This document shows, piece after piece, positions 5,787 to 6,914 of a stretch of DNA of 6,914 bases. The notes under the pieces were generated by a model. It saw only the letters and a program-made list of their open reading frames with translations, ran no database searches and was not told where the DNA came from. The stretch lies in assembly GCA_937917505.1 (NCBI GenBank), contig CALDMQ010000261.1, positions 1 to 6,914 of the forward strand. The letters are read 5' to 3'. The position numbers were made by a program, and so were the translations under genes. Numbering within the stretch: the first letter of the stretch is position 1; each line of letters begins with the position of its first letter. The stretch is from an uncultured Erysipelotrichaceae bacterium (lineage in GTDB: Bacteria; Bacillota_I; Bacilli_A; Erysipelotrichales; Coprobacillaceae).

Positions 5787-6914
5787 ATGGAAGGTTTTTG
5801 GTATGAATTAAAACATGTTTGTAAACAATCTGGTGCTAGATATGGAATTTTACATACTCCTCATGGAGATGTAGAAACACCTATGTTTATGCCCGTTGGA
5901 ACACTCGCAACTGTAAAAGGAATTTCTCCTGAACAATTAAAGGAAATGAATTCACAAGTTATTCTTGCAAATACTTATCACTTATGGTTAAGACCTGGTG
6001 AAGATGTTGTTAAACAAGCTGGTGGTTTACATAAGTTTATGAATTATGATGGGCCAATGTTAACAGATAGTGGTGGATTTCAAGTCTTTTCACTTGGAAA
6101 GACAAGGAAGATTGAAGAAGAAGGTGTTACTTTTAAAAGTATTGTTGACGGGAAAAAGTTATTCTTATCTCCTGAAAAAGCTATTCAAATTCAAAATGAT
6201 CTAGGTGCTGATATTATTATGAGTTTTGATGAATGTGCACCTTATCCTTGTACACATGACTACATGAAAAAAAGTGTAGAAAGAACATTACGCTGGGCAA
6301 AACGTGGGAAAGATGCTCATAAAAATGAAAAGCAAGCTTTATTTGGAATTGTTCAAGGTGGAGAATTTGAAGATTTAAGAGAGTTTAGTGCTAAAGAGTT
6401 AGTGAAAATGGACTTCCCTGGTTATTCTATTGGTGGTACAAGTGTTGGTGAACCTAAAGATGTTATGTATAAAATGATTGATGATGCTATTAAATGGTTA
6501 CCTGAAGATAAGCCACGTTATTTAATGGGAGTTGGTAATCCTATCGATTTAATTGAAGGTGCAATTCGTGGTGTTGATATGTTTGACTGTGTTTTACCAA
6601 CAAGAGTTGCTAGACACGGAGCTTTAATGACACATTATGGACGTATGAATATTAATAATGAGAAATATAAATACGATTTTACACCTATTGATGATAAATG
6701 CACTTGCTATACATGTCAAAATTATACACGTGCATATTTAAGACATTTACATAAATGTGATGAATTATTTGGAAAAAGTTTACTTTCTATTCATAATGTT
6801 GCTTTCTTATTACAATTAAGCGAAGATATAAGAAAAGCAATTCGAGAAGATCGTTTATTAGATTTCAAAGAAGAATTCTTAGAGCATTATGGTAGAGATG
6901 TTTATGAAAGGGCG
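5787..6914 (+). CDS. tgt: tRNA-guanine transglycosylase (partial, open at right edge)
   Basis: The enzyme exchanges guanine 34 in GUN-anticodon tRNAs (Asp, Asn, His, Tyr) for preQ1, or in some bacteria for queuine (EC 2.4.2.29). The frame runs open for 376 codons to the window end. Bacterial homologues are about 380 residues, so only a few codons are missing. Visible residues, placed by comparison with the well-studied enzymes: D94 in DSGGFQ (general base), D148 in SFDEC, Q190 in GIVQGG, nucleophile D267 in MFDCVLPTR, and zinc ligands C305, C307, C310 and H336. The substrate loop reads GGTSVGE (216-222); GGLSVGE is the more usual form. The gene has its own promoter after the symporter terminator. 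No queA lies upstream, although Firmicutes often pair queA with tgt; the downstream neighbour is out of view. Confidence 0.95.
   Translation, partial: MEGFWYELKHVCKQSGARYGILHTPHGDVETPMFMPVGTLATVKGISPEQLKEMNSQVILANTYHLWLRPGEDVVKQAGGLHKFMNYDGPMLTDSGGFQVFSLGKTRKIEEEGVTFKSIVDGKKLFLSPEKAIQIQNDLGADIIMSFDECAPYPCTHDYMKKSVERTLRWAKRGKDAHKNEKQALFGIVQGGEFEDLREFSAKELVKMDFPGYSIGGTSVGEPKDVMYKMIDDAIKWLPEDKPRYLMGVGNPIDLIEGAIRGVDMFDCVLPTRVARHGALMTHYGRMNINNEKYKYDFTPIDDKCTCYTCQNYTRAYLRHLHKCDELFGKSLLSIHNVAFLLQLSEDIRKAIREDRLLDFKEEFLEHYGRDVYERA

Overview
The window is AT-rich, with compact intergenic regions, strong AGGAGG-type ribosome binding sites, TTGA/TATAAT promoters and stem-plus-T-run terminators. This points to a low-GC Firmicute. 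The gene content and protein style would suit an anaerobic gut lineage such as Erysipelotrichia/Coprobacillaceae, but that placement is inference and no marker gene proves it. No rRNA, tRNA, CRISPR array, transposase or phage gene is visible, and it reads as ordinary chromosome.

Layout. On the left (1-991, minus strand) is pstS, the lipoprotein phosphate receptor of a Pst ABC transporter, with a terminator behind it. Beyond that are a promoter and a ribosome binding site for a further leftward gene whose start lies outside the window. Upstream of pstS three TTWACA-like hexamers sit exactly 11 bp apart, which is the arrangement of PhoP boxes, so phosphate starvation control is likely. Diverging from pstS, and reading rightward from a strong extended -10 promoter, is a two-gene operon (1200-3208). 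Its first gene is a CobW/COG0523 metallochaperone GTPase with a 49-residue His/Cys-rich repeat. Its second gene is a CobW-like P-loop protein fused to a C-terminal domain resembling that of YcgQ (DUF1980/TIGR03943). The pair ends in an intrinsic terminator.

The right half holds a LysR-type regulator (3297-4166, minus) divergent from a sodium:alanine/glycine symporter of the AGCS family (4283-5680, plus). Repeated motifs in their shared 116-bp spacer are candidate LysR operators. After the symporter's terminator, a separate promoter drives tgt (queuine/preQ1 tRNA-guanine transglycosylase), which is open at the right edge and probably lacks only its last few codons.

The genes form four independent transcription units: phosphate uptake, metal handling, amino acid uptake with its regulator, and tRNA modification. 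The part most worth following up is the paired-GTPase operon. The first protein has every hallmark of a metal-delivery chaperone. The second keeps a P-loop, has lost the CxCC metal motif and carries a YcgQ-type domain, with no partner permease in view.
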